Source: DATENM01 sp045807725 (GTDB lineage Bacteria > Acidobacteriota > Blastocatellia > UBA7656). Taken from it: a stretch of DNA of 64,000 nucleotides. Numbering within the stretch: the stretch's first letter is position 1; every line of letters begins with the position of its first letter. The stretch covers positions 22,764 through 86,763 of the forward strand of contig JBJMGV010000133.1 in the NCBI GenBank assembly GCA_045807725.1. Reading direction: 5' to 3'. A model generated the notes under the pieces. That model saw only the letters and a list, made by a program, of their open reading frames with translations. It had not been told where the DNA came from and searched no databases. A program made the position numbers and the translations under genes. Below, in pieces: positions 52,350-61,779 of the stretch.

Positions 52350-53414
52350 ATGAAAAGATTAATTGCAACTGTCGCGGTCCTCATGTTCCTGCTGGCGCTG
52401 TCGTCGCCGCTGGCCTTTGCTTCTGCCGTCAGCGCGCCGCCGGTCGCGCAGGATGCCGCCGCTGACGAAGCCGCCGCTTATAAAGCATGGTATGACGCCT
52501 ACACCGCCAAAGACCTGGCCAAAGAGATGGACCTGGGCAAGACGTTCGTAGAGAAGTATCCGAGCAGCAAGTACGCGGACTTTGTGAAGAAAGATATTGT
52601 GCGCGTCCGCAGCGTCATGTTGAATCAGGCCGTGCAGGCGAAGAACCTCCCGGAAATCATCCGCATCGGCAAAGAGGCGATAGCCGCAGATCCCGAGAGC
52701 GTTGATTATCCCTACTTCCTGGCGACCCAGTTGCGCACGCTCGACACGAACTTCCAGTATGCGGCGGACACGGCCCAGTTCACGCAGACCGCCATGCGGC
52801 TGGTCGAAGCGGGCAAGAAGCCGACCATCGTCAAAGAGTTTAATGATAAGCAGGTGCTCGCCTACTTCCACGACACGCTGGCTGCGATAGACGAACACAA
52901 TAAAGAGACCGACAAGGCGCTTGAGCATTATGCGCACGCGGCGATGCTCGACCCGGCGAATGCGCGCTACTTCTTCAACGCGGGCCGCTTGCATCAAGCG
53001 CGGTACGCGGCGGCGGCGGCGGCTTATCAAGCGCTTCCTGAAGCTGACCGCACTGCGCCGGAGCCGAAGCCGGAAGTCAAAGCGGCAATCGATAAAGTCA
53101 ACGTCGAAGCCGATGGCGTGATCAACAACTGGGCACGATTCATGGGGCTGCCGAAGAATGACTACCCGGCAGACGTGAAGCAAAAAGTCATGGCCTCGCT
53201 GACTGACCTCTACAAGTACCGCAACAACGGCTCGGACGCCGGCCTGACGCAGTTGATTGAAGCCAACAAGACCAGCCCGACGCCGGTGAAGATGACGCCG
53301 CCGGTCGAGAAGCAGCCTGCGACCGCCGAGCAGAAGCCTGCCGCTGATGGCAAGCCAGCCAGCACTCAGCCCGCGACCGCAGCCAAGCCGGTGACGAAGA
53401 AGCCGAGAATGTAA
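52350..53414 (+). CDS. Secreted TPR-like protein of unknown function
   Basis: 354 residues from the ATG at 52350, with AGGAGGAG about ten bases upstream. A longer frame lacks a ribosome site. Signal peptide: LIATVAVLMFLLALSSPLAF. The mature part is alpha-helical with TPR-like repeats: AAAYKAWYDAYTAKDLAKEM, VDYPYFLATQLRTLDTNFQY and ALEHYAHAAMLDPANARYFF. The last ~50 residues are Pro/Lys/Ala-rich and disordered. It resembles acidobacterial secreted scaffolds but no enzyme motif is visible. A strong terminator follows 20 bases after the stop. Confidence 0.8.
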   Translation: MKRLIATVAVLMFLLALSSPLAFASAVSAPPVAQDAAADEAAAYKAWYDAYTAKDLAKEMDLGKTFVEKYPSSKYADFVKKDIVRVRSVMLNQAVQAKNLPEIIRIGKEAIAADPESVDYPYFLATQLRTLDTNFQYAADTAQFTQTAMRLVEAGKKPTIVKEFNDKQVLAYFHDTLAAIDEHNKETDKALEHYAHAAMLDPANARYFFNAGRLHQARYAAAAAAYQALPEADRTAPEPKPEVKAAIDKVNVEADGVINNWARFMGLPKNDYPADVKQKVMASLTDLYKYRNNGSDAGLTQLIEANKTSPTPVKMTPPVEKQPATAEQKPAADGKPASTQPATAAKPVTKKPRM

Positions 53415-53435
53415 TGACGGTCACAACTTGACACG

Positions 53436-53466
53436 AAAAAGCCAGCCTTCACAGGGCTGGCTTTTT
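53436..53466 (+). terminator. Rho-independent terminator after the TPR gene
   Basis: GCCAGCC at 53441-53447 pairs with GGCTGGC at 53455-53461, flanked by AAAAA before and TTTTT after, so it could work in both directions. It separates the TPR gene from rnc. Confidence 0.92.
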
Positions 53467-53549
53467 CATTTCCTGCCGCGCCCGCGCCCGCGCCATCTTC
53501 AGTGAAGCGGCGGCCTCTTGTATGGTATAGTTGAAACTCGCAGGCGGAT

Positions 53550-54617
53550 ATGATTTCACTCGAACGTGAAAAGTTGCTGTCCGAGCTTGAACAGAAGATC
53601 GGCTATTCGTTCCGCTCGCGGGCGCTGCTCGACCGCGCCCTGACGCACCGCTCGTTCGCCAACGAGCGCGCCGCGCAGAACTGCCGTCACAACGAGGCGA
53701 TGGAATTTCTGGGCGACGCCGTGCTCGGCTTTGTCGTCAGCGCCTGGTTGTTAGAACGTTTCCCCGACCTCTCGGAAGGCAAGCTCTCGAAGATGAAAGC
53801 CTACCTCGTCAGCGAGGCCAGTCTGGTCGAGCTGGCCGAGGCCATCGAGCTTGGCCTCTACATCCTGCTCAATCGCGGCGAAGAGAAGACCGGGGGCCGC
53901 CGCAAGCGCGCGTTGCTTGCCGACGCTTACGAAGCCCTGATCGGCGTCGTCTACATCGACGGCGGCATCAGCACTGCCGAACGCTTCTTGCGCCGCGAAC
54001 TCCTCGACAAGGTCAAGGGCATCAACCCATCGGCGATGATCGGCACGGATTTCAAATCGACTTTGCAAGAATACCTGCAAGCCGCCGGCGGCCCCGCGCC
54101 CGAATACGCCGTCGTTGACGTGCTCGGCCCAGACCACCGCCGCACCTTCTGCCTTGAGCTGCGCGTCGGCGGGCGCGGCATCACGCGCTCAGAAGGCAAT
54201 TCGATCAAGCTGGCGCAACAAGAGGCCGCGCGCCGCGCTCTCGACGCGCCCGACGTGTTGGCCGAAGCCATCGCCGCTTACCAGGAACGTCGCGCCAATC
54301 GCAGTAACCGGCATCATTCGGCGGAAAGCGCGCCGCGTCAGGCTGAGCCTGACCGCGCCGATGCCGCGACCGCGCCTGCCGCTGACGATCTTATCGCGGT
54401 AGACCCGGCGGTGGCGGCGGACTTTTTTGATGACGACAACCCATTCCTCGCCATCGTCGAAGAACTCGAAGCGGCGCAGAACGGGCAGCACGAGAATGGC
54501 AATCAGCCGCCATCAGTTGAGGCGGCAACTGGCGCGGCGGCGCAGTCCGTAGCTAATATAGAAAGCCGCGCCGAAGACGACACGGATGCGCCGCGCACGG
54601 CAGCGACCGACGCTTGA
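53550..54617 (+). CDS. rnc: Ribonuclease III with long acidic C-terminal extension
   Basis: 355 residues, while most bacterial RNase III have about 225. The endonuclease domain (about 5-150) carries the signature HNEAMEFLGDAVLGFVVSAW and ALLADAYEALIGVVYIDGG. A double-stranded RNA-binding domain covers about 165-235 (DFKSTLQEYLQAAGGPAPEY; GNSIKLAQQEAARRALD). The extra 120 residues are Ala/Asp/Glu-rich and probably disordered. Cleaves double-stranded RNA in rRNA and mRNA maturation. The signal peptidase gene follows 33 bases on, the usual rnc-lepB pairing. Confidence 0.95.
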   Translation: MISLEREKLLSELEQKIGYSFRSRALLDRALTHRSFANERAAQNCRHNEAMEFLGDAVLGFVVSAWLLERFPDLSEGKLSKMKAYLVSEASLVELAEAIELGLYILLNRGEEKTGGRRKRALLADAYEALIGVVYIDGGISTAERFLRRELLDKVKGINPSAMIGTDFKSTLQEYLQAAGGPAPEYAVVDVLGPDHRRTFCLELRVGGRGITRSEGNSIKLAQQEAARRALDAPDVLAEAIAAYQERRANRSNRHHSAESAPRQAEPDRADAATAPAADDLIAVDPAVAADFFDDDNPFLAIVEELEAAQNGQHENGNQPPSVEAATGAAAQSVANIESRAEDDTDAPRTAATDA

Positions 54618-54650
54618 ACTTCATTCGAGGAGCAGTAGGCGATTATCAAC

Positions 54651-55616
54651 ATGAGCGACGAACTCGATTTGCGAACCGAAGAACAGACACCGCCCGCCGC
54701 CGACGAAGCGAGCCGCGAGCGGCGCGAATTGCCGCCGCCATCCGTGCGCACGGTCGATACCGATGCCAAGCACAAGGCGCACGAGCTGCCCTTCAAGAAG
54801 AGCATCTTCCGCGAATACTTCGAGAGCGCGGTGGTGACGTTGATTATGGCGCTGTTCGGTATGACCTTCATCGTGCAGGCAGTCAAAGTGCCGACCGGCT
54901 CGATGAAGAACACCATCGTCATTCAAGATCACCTGCTGGTTAACAAGTTCATCTTTGGCGCGCATCAATACCTCAACCTGCCGGTCTTTCCGCAGCGCGA
55001 GATACGGCGCGGCGATATCGTCGTCTTCAAGTACCCCGAAGAGCCGCAGACCAATTTCGTCAAACGCGTTATCGGTATGCCCGGCGACACCATCGAATAT
55101 AAACAGGGCAAAGTTTACGTCAACGGCAAGGAGTTGCCTGAGCATCAGGTCTTCGTGGCCCGGCAGGATAACGACGAACCGCGCGACCTCACCATCACTC
55201 AGGACCCCGGCACGCAACAAGGCGCGCAATGGACGGTCTATCTCTACGAAGACGAGCACAGCGTCGCCACGACCTTTAATAACGAGAGCGGCAACTACGC
55301 CGTGCATTACCCGTTCGTTGTGCCGGTCAAAGGCGACCCGCTCGATAAAAACGCGCTCGGCGAAAAGATTCAGAGCGACCCCAAACTTGCGCGCATCTAC
55401 GACGCCGATGGCGATGGACGCTACGATTGCGACCAGTATTTCTGTATGGGCGACAACCGCGATAACAGCTACGACAGCCGCTTCTGGGGCACGGTGCCGC
55501 GCGATCAGGTCGTCGGGCGCGCGATGTTCGTCTACTGGTCGATTGACCGCAGCGCCGGCGACGGCAACATCCTGACCCGGACGCGCTGGCGGCGCACCGG
55601 CACACTCATTAAGTGA
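54651..55616 (+). CDS. lepB: Signal peptidase I
   Basis: 321 residues. A polar cytoplasmic N-terminus of about 55 residues precedes one membrane helix (VVTLIMALFGMTFIVQAVKV). The catalytic Ser84 lies in VPTGSMKNTI and the general base Lys138 in FVKRVIGMPGD. The C-terminal boxes YFCMGDNRDNSYDSRFWG and VVGRAMFVYW are typical. The insertion between boxes, about 90 residues, is longer than in E. coli-sized cores. It cleaves signal peptides at the outer membrane face. The next gene overlaps its stop by four bases. Confidence 0.95.
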   Translation: MSDELDLRTEEQTPPAADEASRERRELPPPSVRTVDTDAKHKAHELPFKKSIFREYFESAVVTLIMALFGMTFIVQAVKVPTGSMKNTIVIQDHLLVNKFIFGAHQYLNLPVFPQREIRRGDIVVFKYPEEPQTNFVKRVIGMPGDTIEYKQGKVYVNGKELPEHQVFVARQDNDEPRDLTITQDPGTQQGAQWTVYLYEDEHSVATTFNNESGNYAVHYPFVVPVKGDPLDKNALGEKIQSDPKLARIYDADGDGRYDCDQYFCMGDNRDNSYDSRFWGTVPRDQVVGRAMFVYWSIDRSAGDGNILTRTRWRRTGTLIK

Positions 55617-56011
55617 ACTCATCAACTACCGATAATCAGCCTGATGATCTTGAGAAGCGGCTGGTTGAGCTGCGCGGGCGGATCAGTGATCTCGGTTACG
55701 AAGCCGACGCCGGCAAGGCTGTGGATGGGCTGACGATGGGCGGCGGCGTCTTCGTGTTGCTGCTTGGCTTGCTCGCCGCTTACGACCTGCTCAACGGCAG
55801 AACCGGCATCTATGCGCCGCTCGGCATCACGCGCGACTTGCTGCAATGGATCGCCTGGGGCGGCATCGGCCTGGGCGCGCTTGCCATCCTGCGAACCGTG
55901 ATGCGCCGCCGCCGCCGCGACCGCTCGCGTGAAATAGAGCTTGCCGCTCTCGAAGAAGAATACGCCCGCCTCAACGAAGGCCGCGACGCGCAGTCATCTG
56001 ACGAATCATAA
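55613..56011 (+). CDS. Small membrane protein translated with lepB
   Basis: 132 residues starting at a GTG that overlaps the lepB stop by four bases. Two membrane helices: GGGVFVLLLGLLAAYDLL and LLQWIAWGGIGLGALAILRT, with a polar N-terminus of about 40 residues and a coiled-coil-like basic/acidic tail (RRRRRDRSREIELAALEEEY). No recognised family. Coupling to lepB suggests a role at the membrane near protein export, but this is only context. Confidence 0.75.
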   Translation: MNSSTTDNQPDDLEKRLVELRGRISDLGYEADAGKAVDGLTMGGGVFVLLLGLLAAYDLLNGRTGIYAPLGITRDLLQWIAWGGIGLGALAILRTVMRRRRRDRSREIELAALEEEYARLNEGRDAQSSDES

Positions 56012-56040
56012 CCGCGCCGGCCTAATATGATATTCGCTAC

Positions 56041-56070
56041 AAAAAATGAGCGCACCTTAAAGATGCGCTC
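56041..56070 (-). terminator. Terminator of the minus-strand 56123 gene
   Basis: On the minus strand GAGCGCA-N9-TGCGCTC (56064-56070 with 56048-56054) is followed by A then TTTTTT. It lies 53 bases beyond the stop codon of the small secreted protein. Perfect seven-pair stem and U-run. Confidence 0.88.
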
Positions 56071-56122
56071 TTAGCCATCACCTACAGAAGAAAGCAGTGG
56101 TTGTGTATGCGTTACGGCGATG

Positions 56123-56554
56123 TTACTTCACGCGCGTCATATAGCGGTCGTTTTTCGCCACCACCGAGATGATTTCCCAGCCGTCTTCGCCCGGTATTGT
56201 CCAGCCGCGAATGACCGGCTGCGCGAGGTTGCCCGATTCATCAATGTTGAGCAGCATCTTGGTCTTCGATGGGTACTCGCCTGTGCGGTACTCAATGCGC
56301 GTCGTGCGGATCATCGCCACCGGACTGTGCGTCATATTGTCGGCGTAAAGCGCGAACATATTCGGATCATAGAAGTTGATCTGGTAAAGCACGTAGCGGC
56401 CCGGCGACAGCATGTAATCGCCCATTCGGAGCGAGTACGGGACATTGATCGTATAGTTGACGCGCTTTTGAATCGGCCCCTGCGCGAACGTGAGCGACGC
56501 CAGCATCGTCATCAACGCCATCGCCGCGAGGGCGCTCTTCTTAACTCTGTTCAT
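56123..56554 (-). CDS. Small secreted protein of unknown function
   Basis: 143 residues from the ATG at 56554, with GGAGG eight to twelve bases upstream. A longer frame of 73 more residues is not credible. The signal peptide is SALAAMALMTMLASLTFAQG. The mature part reads VNYTINVPYSLRMGDYMLSP, GRYVLYQINFYDPNMFALYA and MIRTTRIEYRTGEYPSKTKM, a beta-rich pattern reminiscent of small acidobacterial secreted proteins seen near TonB-type genes. No motif assigns a function. It has its own terminator and is probably monocistronic. Confidence 0.82.
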   Translation of the reverse strand: MNRVKKSALAAMALMTMLASLTFAQGPIQKRVNYTINVPYSLRMGDYMLSPGRYVLYQINFYDPNMFALYADNMTHSPVAMIRTTRIEYRTGEYPSKTKMLLNIDESGNLAQPVIRGWTIPGEDGWEIISVVAKNDRYMTRVK

Positions 56555-56778
56555 CTTCTCTTCCTCCTTGCCTAAAATATCAATGCGTTTTTTGAAAAGG
56601 CAACGAGCGTGCCAGCCGCAAGGGCCATTTGCGGTCTTTTTTCGCGGATTTTTGGCCGCAGTGTTAGCTTTATGTGCAGTCGCGTACGAATGAATGACGA
56701 ACGACACGGGCTGGACGGCGGCGAGGTTCTCTTTTATGCTGATCGAGTGTGCCCACTTGAAACGAGGGAACACCGACA

Positions 56779-59016
56779 GTGGGACTTACAGCACTCTATC
56801 TAGGTCACGTCACCTGGCCAGAACTTCTCAGCAATCGTCAACTCATCGCTGCCTTCGAGCGCGCGCTGGCCGAAGGCGCAACGCCTGACGAGACGCCTGC
56901 GCAGGCGCTACGCGTCGAGCTTGCAGAGCACGACCGTCAAGTGGCCGGCGACGCAGGCCTCGGCGCGCTCGGCGCTCTTTCAGAACCTCTCGCAACGCGC
57001 GCCGCGATTGAAATCCCTTTGCTTAAACTTGCGGGCGGGCTGAATCGATTGGGCGCAGATTTTCACCCGCTGCTCGGTGAGGTGATGTGGAAGGCTGAAA
57101 TGCGCTCGGCGGCGCTCGCCGCGAGCCTGAGCGAGATTCGTCAGCCTGAATTCGAGCGCGAAGCCCGCGCCTTTCGCCAGCGCGCCGACACCGCTTATCT
57201 GAATGGCTGGTACGACGAAGCGCTCAACGATTACCTCGAAGCCGAGAAGCGCAACTATCCCGACTTTGCCGTGCTGCGTTCGATAGCCGGCATCCTGCTC
57301 TATCACTGCTTCGACACGGCGCGCGCGCTCGATTACTTCACGAAGGCGGCCCGCTACGCGTGCGCCTGCGACACGCGGCAGGCGGCAGAGGCGCATTACT
57401 TCGCCGCGCTCGTCGAAGCCATCGAGCGGCGACTGGACGACGCGCGCCGGCACTTCACTGAAGCGGTCGCGCTCAACCCGCGACTCGGCGAAGCGCATTA
57501 TCAACGCGCCTGCCTGGCGGCGATAGCCGGCGACGCGGGCGACGCCGTGCAGAGTCTCAAGGCGGCCATCGAAAGTGATGCGCGCTACTTTGAGCGGGCG
57601 AAGACGGAAATGGCCTTTGATAACGTTCGACCTGAAGTGCGGCTGCTGCTGGCGGGCTTGATGGAGCCGGTGGCCGAGAAGATCGCTGCTATTCAGCGCG
57701 ACGCCGACTTGCTCAAACGCTACGTCGTCATCAAGCCCGATCCGCAGCAGATCGCCAGCGTCTTTGAGAGCGTCGAGGCGCAACTGGAATCGGCCACCTC
57801 TTACCGCGCCGGCTTGCAACTGGTCGAGCACCTGGACGAGATGCAACAAGAGCTGCGCGGCATCTACGACCTTTTTTATAAGCAGTACGAGATGGACGCG
57901 CGTGATTATGCGCGCTCGATTGCCATCAGTCCCGATGGCCGCTGGCTGGCGACGGGCTTTCTCTACGAAGGCATACGCATCTGGGAAGTGGACACGGGAC
58001 TGCCCGTGCAAACATTGAAAGGGCATGCGGCGAGCGTCAATTCACTCGCCTTCAGTCCTGATAGCCTGCTGCTTGCGTCGGCGAGCCGCGACCGCTCGAT
58101 CAAGCTGTGGGACGCGCAGAGCGGCGCAGAGGTGCGCGAGCTGAGAGGCCACGAAGGCGAAGTCAGCGCCATCGCCTTCAGCCCCGATGGGCAATGGTTG
58201 GCGTCGGCAGGCTCTGATCGCACGGTGCGCATCTGGCGCGTCGTCACGGGCCGCGAAGTCGAGATCATGACCGGCCACACGCGCGCCGTGATGGCAGCGA
58301 CCTTTAGTCCCGATGGTCGTTACATCGCTTCGGGCGGCATCGATAAAACGATTCAATTGTGGGATGCCGCCGACGGCAACGCTATCCGAACCTTTGCCGG
58401 TCACACCGAAGGCGTAGTGGCGCTGGCCTTCAGTCCTGATGGCCGCTGGCTTGCCTCAGGCGGCGAAGACCACGTCGCAAGAGTCTGGGAGGTCGAGACG
58501 GGGCACGAAGTCCAGACGTTGAAGGGGCACGTCAACGATGTGACTTCTATCGCCTTCAGCCCCGATGGCGAACTCATCGCGGGCGGCAGTCTCGGCCAGA
58601 CCGTGCGTATCTGGCGCTGGCAGACGGGCCGCGTCGTCAAGACGCTGTGGTTCCGCGAGATCAGTTGGCATCCGGTCGTCTTCAGCCCCCGCGGGCAATG
58701 GCTGGCGCTCGCAAGCCGCGACGTGCAGTTGTGGCTGAAAGCGATTCTCACCGAGGAGCAGTACGAAGAAGTGAAGGCGGGCGAAACGCGGGCGCTGGCC
58801 TTGCGCCGCGAGATGGCAGAGATGACGCGCGAGCTTGATGAGATGAAGCGGCTTGAGCGCGAAGAAGCGACGCTCGATATGCTGCGCCTGCAACGCCGCG
58901 CCGCCGGCGAATGCGAAGTCTGCGGCGCGCGCCTTGAGCTAGTGCGCCGGCTGACGCGCCGCCCGCGCTGCAAAGCGCACCGTCTCTTTCCCGTCTTGCG
59001 GCAACTGCACTCTTAA
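56779..59016 (+). CDS. TPR and seven-bladed WD40 protein with C-terminal zinc-ribbon-like motif
   Basis: 745 residues from a GTG start with GAGGGA nine bases upstream. A helical N-terminal region (about 1-130) precedes TPR-like repeats at 130-300. A beta-propeller of seven WD40 blades at about 375-655 follows, with repeated AFSPDGxxLASGG and I-x-L/I-W-D/R motifs (SVNSLAFSPDSLLLASASRD). A coiled coil (residues 665-710) leads to a C-terminal pair of Cys in GECEVCGARL and a Cys-His in RCKAHR that could bind zinc. No signal peptide. It is probably a cytoplasmic scaffold. Partner unknown. GC and codon use look native. Confidence 0.88.
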   Translation: MGLTALYLGHVTWPELLSNRQLIAAFERALAEGATPDETPAQALRVELAEHDRQVAGDAGLGALGALSEPLATRAAIEIPLLKLAGGLNRLGADFHPLLGEVMWKAEMRSAALAASLSEIRQPEFEREARAFRQRADTAYLNGWYDEALNDYLEAEKRNYPDFAVLRSIAGILLYHCFDTARALDYFTKAARYACACDTRQAAEAHYFAALVEAIERRLDDARRHFTEAVALNPRLGEAHYQRACLAAIAGDAGDAVQSLKAAIESDARYFERAKTEMAFDNVRPEVRLLLAGLMEPVAEKIAAIQRDADLLKRYVVIKPDPQQIASVFESVEAQLESATSYRAGLQLVEHLDEMQQELRGIYDLFYKQYEMDARDYARSIAISPDGRWLATGFLYEGIRIWEVDTGLPVQTLKGHAASVNSLAFSPDSLLLASASRDRSIKLWDAQSGAEVRELRGHEGEVSAIAFSPDGQWLASAGSDRTVRIWRVVTGREVEIMTGHTRAVMAATFSPDGRYIASGGIDKTIQLWDAADGNAIRTFAGHTEGVVALAFSPDGRWLASGGEDHVARVWEVETGHEVQTLKGHVNDVTSIAFSPDGELIAGGSLGQTVRIWRWQTGRVVKTLWFREISWHPVVFSPRGQWLALASRDVQLWLKAILTEEQYEEVKAGETRALALRREMAEMTRELDEMKRLEREEATLDMLRLQRRAAGECEVCGARLELVRRLTRRPRCKAHRLFPVLRQLHS

Positions 59017-59034
59017 AGACGACGCGTCGCCGCG

Positions 59035-59940
59035 TTACTTCGCCGGCTCACTCAAGCGGCGGAAGTTGTAACGTACCGTAGCGCGCACGCTGAGCGGGCG
59101 GCCTTCACGCAATGCCGCCTTGAATTTTAACTGGCGAATGGCGTGCGCCGCCGCTTCATCCAACCCGAACCCGGCCCATCGCGTGATCTGAATTTCTCCC
59201 ACCGTGCCGTCGGCGCGAAAGACCGCCATTACTTCCACTGTCGCCGTGATGTCGGCGCGATCTGCCGCATCGGTGTACTCGGGCTTGACGCGATTGAGGA
59301 ACTCAGGCGGCGTGAAACCGGCTGCGGCAATCGATTCTATGTCGGGCAGGTCTTCGATGCGTTCCGCGCTTGAGCTAACGTTCCGCGCCGCCTCGCGTTC
59401 GGCGCGATGCGCCATCATTCGCTCGGCGTAGCTTGCGGCATGCCGGGCGAGCGTCGCGGTGACGGCTTGCCAGGCGGCATCGCGCGATGCCGCCCGCTCG
59501 TTAATAAAATCGAAAACCGCCAACTCGCCGGTTCGCGCATCAACGATCATCACACCGACTAATGCCTCTTCGTGCGACTCTTGTTTGGCGTCGCTGCGCG
59601 TGAACGCGTCGCGCTTGCCGAGGATGAAGAAATCACAGCCGATGGCCGCGCCCAGCCTGCGCGCTTCGTCGCGGGTCATATTGATCGAGCCGTCATAGCC
59701 GACGCCCGCGACCGCCGGCTTGACCTGTGCCGGATCAATCAAGGCGACCTGTTCATTGCGAGCGAGCGCCGCTTTCAGCGTGGCTTGTAACGCGTCGTCG
59801 TTTCCCTGACTGCCACTGAAACCAACGACCGCGACACGCCCCGGCGCTTGCTGCATCACGCCGCCGCGAATCACGCCAACGTCCGCGCTGCTGAACGCCG
59901 CCACCCACGCCGCAAGGATAAGAAAGATGCGAATCGTCAT
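59035..59940 (-). CDS. Secreted protein with TonB C-terminal domain and an N-terminal CsgG/FlgO-like domain
   Basis: 301 residues. A signal peptide (RIFLILAAWVAAFSSADVGV) is followed at about 35-175 by VAVVGFSGSQGNDDALQATL, ALIDPAQVKPAV and RLGAAIGCDFFILGKRDAF, a pattern like lipoproteins that sense or build periplasmic complexes. The TonB C-terminal fold occupies about 215-297: RVKPEYTDAADRADITATVE, VGEIQITRWAGFGLDEAAA and SVRATVRYNFR. No transmembrane anchor besides the signal, so it is not a classical energy transducer. Its partner is unknown. It lies upstream of nothing coupled. Confidence 0.85.
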   Translation of the reverse strand: MTIRIFLILAAWVAAFSSADVGVIRGGVMQQAPGRVAVVGFSGSQGNDDALQATLKAALARNEQVALIDPAQVKPAVAGVGYDGSINMTRDEARRLGAAIGCDFFILGKRDAFTRSDAKQESHEEALVGVMIVDARTGELAVFDFINERAASRDAAWQAVTATLARHAASYAERMMAHRAEREAARNVSSSAERIEDLPDIESIAAAGFTPPEFLNRVKPEYTDAADRADITATVEVMAVFRADGTVGEIQITRWAGFGLDEAAAHAIRQLKFKAALREGRPLSVRATVRYNFRRLSEPAK

Positions 59941-59969
59941 CGCCTGATCTGCACGGTCAGTGGTTTATG

Positions 59970-61718
59970 CTACTTTGCCTTCAGCTTCTCGACCAGCCAG
60001 TCGGCGAGCGTGTTGATGACCTCGTCGCCGATGGCGTAGGTGCTGAGCGAGCCGTACTCGCTGGGCGAGCCGGTCTTGGCCGGCAGGAACAGGTGATTCA
60101 AGTTGGCATAAGTATGCTTAACCACATCTTTGTTGCCGGCCTTGTGCGCCGCCTCTTCGAGCAGGTCGGCTTGCTCCGCCGTCACCTGACGATCCAGCGC
60201 GCCCTGTAGAATCAGAATCGGCTGGCGCACTTTACCAATAGTCGGCAGCGGATCGTAAGTGAAAAAGTACCTCATCCACGCGCCCTTCAACTCTGCCGGC
60301 GCTTTCGGCGCGTCGCCGCCGGCGGCGAGGGCGCGGATCATCTCGCGCTGCTCGGCGCGCTCTTTGGCTTTGGCTTCATCCGTCAGCGTCGAGTCGCTAT
60401 CGAGGCCGCTGCCGAGTTGATAGAGAATGATTTCATCGCCGCGTTTGCCGGGGCCGGCCATCAACACAATCGCGGCGATTTGCGGATCACTGACCGCAAC
60501 CATCGGCGCAATCATCCCGCCTTCGCTGTGACCGACGAGCGCAATGCGTTGCGGATCGATGTCGCCGCGATGGCGCAGGTAATTAATCTGCGCGCGAACG
60601 TCGTCGGCGAAATCGGCGCTTGTCGCATTGGCCAGCGATTGAATGCCGGTTGATTTGCCGACGCCGCGATCATCAACGCGCAGCACGGCGATGCCGCGCG
60701 CCGCCAGCGCTTCGGCGATCTGGCGGAACGGGCGATATTTTTCGAGACCGGCAAGCGGCAGGTATTCATCGCGCGTCTGCTGACCCGATCCGGTGATCGT
60801 GATAACGACAGGGAAGGGCCGGCGGCCTGTCTTCGGCAAGAGCAGCGTGCCCGCGAGAGCAAAGTCTTTGACCGGAATCGCCACCTCTTCGGCGGTGAAT
60901 GCCGCGCCGGGCGGCGCGCTGTAGTCGAAGCCCGATTCTTTCAGCTTCGCATCGGTGATCCCTTTGAGCGTCGGCACAAATGCCGCGTACTCTTCACGCA
61001 CCACCACGAGATTTTGCAGCGGCACGCTCATCATAGCGAAGCGTCCGCGATCATCCACCCACACGGTGAAGCCGACAGTAGCGAGCGTTACATTGTAGCG
61101 ATCAAAGCGGCTCGCCGGCGCGGTGGCCGCTAACGTTGTGGAGCGAGCTTCGTCGCGGGCGACGCGCTCGACTTTGGCATTCATCGTAGGAAAGATGGGA
61201 AGCTGTTGGACACCACCGCGCGCGGCATCGTAACGCGCCAACAGAAACTGAAACATATAAAAAATATTGCCGCCGAGCAGCGACGTGCCTTTGACGAAGG
61301 GGACTTCTTTCGTGCTGTCGCCATTGCGAACCGTAGCGGTCGCGCCTTTGATGGCGACGGATTGATCGAAGGGGCTGCCGTTCACCAACCCCTTCGCGGT
61401 CGAAGCCAACGGCTCGCCGGTCTTATCTACGGTGAGGGTGGTGTTGAGGTCGATGCTGGTCGTCGCAACTTTGATTTGGGTGTGGCCGCTGGCACTGTAG
61501 CCGTCGGGCTGACACTGAATCGCGAACTCTTCGCGCCCAATCGACTGCTCGCCGACCGATAGCAGCAGGACGCCTTTGCCGCAGAGCGCAGGCGTTAAGA
61601 TCGGAACTGCGGCGGGCAGCTTGTCGCCCGCTTTTTCTTGCGCGGTCGCTACGGGACTAAACAAGAGCAGCGTCGGCGCAAGCAACAGGAGGAGGCCAAA
61701 GATAAGGGTTAATTTCAT
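59970..61718 (-). CDS. Secreted alpha/beta hydrolase (serine peptidase or esterase type)
   Basis: 582 residues from the ATG at 61718. An ATG six bases further out abuts the AAGGA site and is less likely. Signal peptide: LTLIFGLLLLLAPTLLLF. Residues 25-280 are a beta-rich domain of the type found before acidobacterial hydrolases. Residues 285-580 are the alpha/beta hydrolase: PVVITITGSGQQTRDEYLPL, the nucleophile elbow GHSEGG in RIALVGHSEGGMIAPMVA, and QPILILQGALDRQVTAEQAD (Asp) with a late His in LNHLF. Periplasmic. Substrate unclear. Confidence 0.92.
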   Translation of the reverse strand: MKLTLIFGLLLLLAPTLLLFSPVATAQEKAGDKLPAAVPILTPALCGKGVLLLSVGEQSIGREEFAIQCQPDGYSASGHTQIKVATTSIDLNTTLTVDKTGEPLASTAKGLVNGSPFDQSVAIKGATATVRNGDSTKEVPFVKGTSLLGGNIFYMFQFLLARYDAARGGVQQLPIFPTMNAKVERVARDEARSTTLAATAPASRFDRYNVTLATVGFTVWVDDRGRFAMMSVPLQNLVVVREEYAAFVPTLKGITDAKLKESGFDYSAPPGAAFTAEEVAIPVKDFALAGTLLLPKTGRRPFPVVITITGSGQQTRDEYLPLAGLEKYRPFRQIAEALAARGIAVLRVDDRGVGKSTGIQSLANATSADFADDVRAQINYLRHRGDIDPQRIALVGHSEGGMIAPMVAVSDPQIAAIVLMAGPGKRGDEIILYQLGSGLDSDSTLTDEAKAKERAEQREMIRALAAGGDAPKAPAELKGAWMRYFFTYDPLPTIGKVRQPILILQGALDRQVTAEQADLLEEAAHKAGNKDVVKHTYANLNHLFLPAKTGSPSEYGSLSTYAIGDEVINTLADWLVEKLKAK

Positions 61719-61779
61719 AATCATTCCTTAACAGAGACGATGGATTTGCGCAATCGAGCCGCGAACGCTTCCTATATGT

